A stretch of DNA of 64,000 nt from Gammaproteobacteria bacterium (GTDB lineage: Bacteria; Pseudomonadota; Gammaproteobacteria; Pseudomonadales; Pseudohongiellaceae): the NCBI GenBank assembly GCA_030832825.1, contig JAURIJ010000004.1, forward strand, positions 1 to 64,000, written 5' to 3'. Position 1 is the stretch's first letter, and each line of letters begins with the position of its first letter. A model generated the notes under the pieces. It saw only the letters and a program-made list of their open reading frames with translations. It was not told the origin of the DNA and did no database searches. Shown piece after piece: positions 63,525-64,000 of the stretch. A program made the translations under genes and the position numbers.

Positions 63525-64000
63525 ATGGCCAGACGCATTGCAATCGTGGAAGACGAAGCCGCCATCCGGGAAAACTACGCGGATGTCCTGCGCAAGCAGG
63601 GCTATGACGTGCAGACCTATGCCAATCGTCGCGACGCCATGCGCTCCTTCGACCTGCGGCTGCCCAATCTGGCCATCATCGACATCGGGCTGGAGAACGA
63701 ATACGACGGCGGCTTCACGCTGTGCCAGTCGCTGCGCTCGATGTCCGAGACCCTGCCCATCATCTTCCTCACGGCGCGGGACAACGACTTTGACACCGTC
63801 AGCGGCCTGCGCATGGGCGCGGACGACTACCTCACCAAGGACATCAGCCTGCCGCACCTCTCGGCGCGCATCGCCGCGCTGTTCCGCCGCCTGGACGTAC
63901 TGGACCAGCCGCCTTCGCCCGAGAACCTGCTGCAGCGCGACAAGCTCACGCTCGACATCGGCCGCCTGACCATCCAGTGGGATGGCCACCCGGTGCCGCT
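63525..64000 (+). CDS. pdsR: Response regulator of the proteobacterial dedicated sortase system (3' truncated)
   Basis: 158 residues visible before the window end. Receiver domain: acidic pair Asp10-Glu11 in IAIVEDEAAIRENYADVL, phosphoacceptor Asp53 in LAIIDIGLENEYDGG, Thr83 in IIFLTARDNDFDT and Lys105 in GADDYLTKDISLPHLSARIA. The run LTARDNDFDTVSGLRMGADD is characteristic of the PdsR family (TIGR03787-type) that accompanies a dedicated sortase and its target. A winged-helix output domain should begin at about residue 135 and continues outside. The sortase genes would be expected downstream, beyond 64000. Confidence 0.88.
   Translation, partial: MARRIAIVEDEAAIRENYADVLRKQGYDVQTYANRRDAMRSFDLRLPNLAIIDIGLENEYDGGFTLCQSLRSMSETLPIIFLTARDNDFDTVSGLRMGADDYLTKDISLPHLSARIAALFRRLDVLDQPPSPENLLQRDKLTLDIGRLTIQWDGHPVP

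Overview
The window is GC-rich, densely coded DNA from a gammaproteobacterium, probably a marine or Pseudomonas-related one. The evidence is the gene content and order: glnE next to waaF-waaC-waaG-waaP, a carbamoyltransferase, hldE, waaA and a divergent tolC/thiC pair, an order that from memory resembles the LPS-core to thiC part of Pseudomonas chromosomes. The right edge starts a response regulator of the proteobacterial dedicated sortase type, a family typical of marine gammaproteobacteria. No rRNA, tRNA or CRISPR was seen.

Layout. (1) 1-12243: one long plus-strand operon with no housekeeping function. It encodes a partial envelope protein, a membrane-anchored TPR protein, a PEGA/SUMF1-like protein, a small acidic secreted protein, a MotA/TolQ/ExbB-like channel protein, an Hsp70/actin-like protein with an FHA-like tail, two membrane-anchored VWA proteins, two lipoproteins and an M48 lipoprotein protease with a LysM-like tail. 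Both VWA proteins begin with the same FLDVM transmembrane signature, which looks like the proton-path helix of ExbD/TolR. I read this operon as a candidate undescribed ion-driven envelope machine. (2) 12247-17678: uup, a possible relic of a PilB-like N-terminus, and glnE. (3) 17675-29088: LPS core and lipid A genes (waaF, waaC, waaG, waaP, a double kinase, a carbamoyltransferase, a membrane glycosyltransferase-like protein, an lpxL-type acyltransferase, hldE). (4) 29089-38563: palindromic repeats, chrA, sppA, two oxidoreductases, waaA, and a gene translationally overlapping waaA that fuses a complete class D (OXA-type) beta-lactamase domain to an M20 dipeptidase.

(5) 38564-43719: an accessory island with a TumE/DUF6516-type toxin-antitoxin pair, a decayed copy of the 3' end of the neighbouring M20 gene, an XRE-ImmA/IrrE protein, BrnT/BrnA, a damaged IS3-family element, an alpha/beta hydrolase and small remnants. 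(6) 43720-64000: mostly core metabolism (pepQ, cupin, two GSTs, tesB, DUF2868 and DUF3482 GTPase pair, SGNH hydrolase, hemH, LtaS-like sulfatase, sialidase-like protein, tolC, thiC, DAHP synthase, and the start of pdsR).

Two copies of one palindromic intergenic repeat lie at 29383-29485 and 62391-62506, in opposite orientation. The most promising leads are the VWA/ExbB-like operon and the beta-lactamase-dipeptidase fusion.
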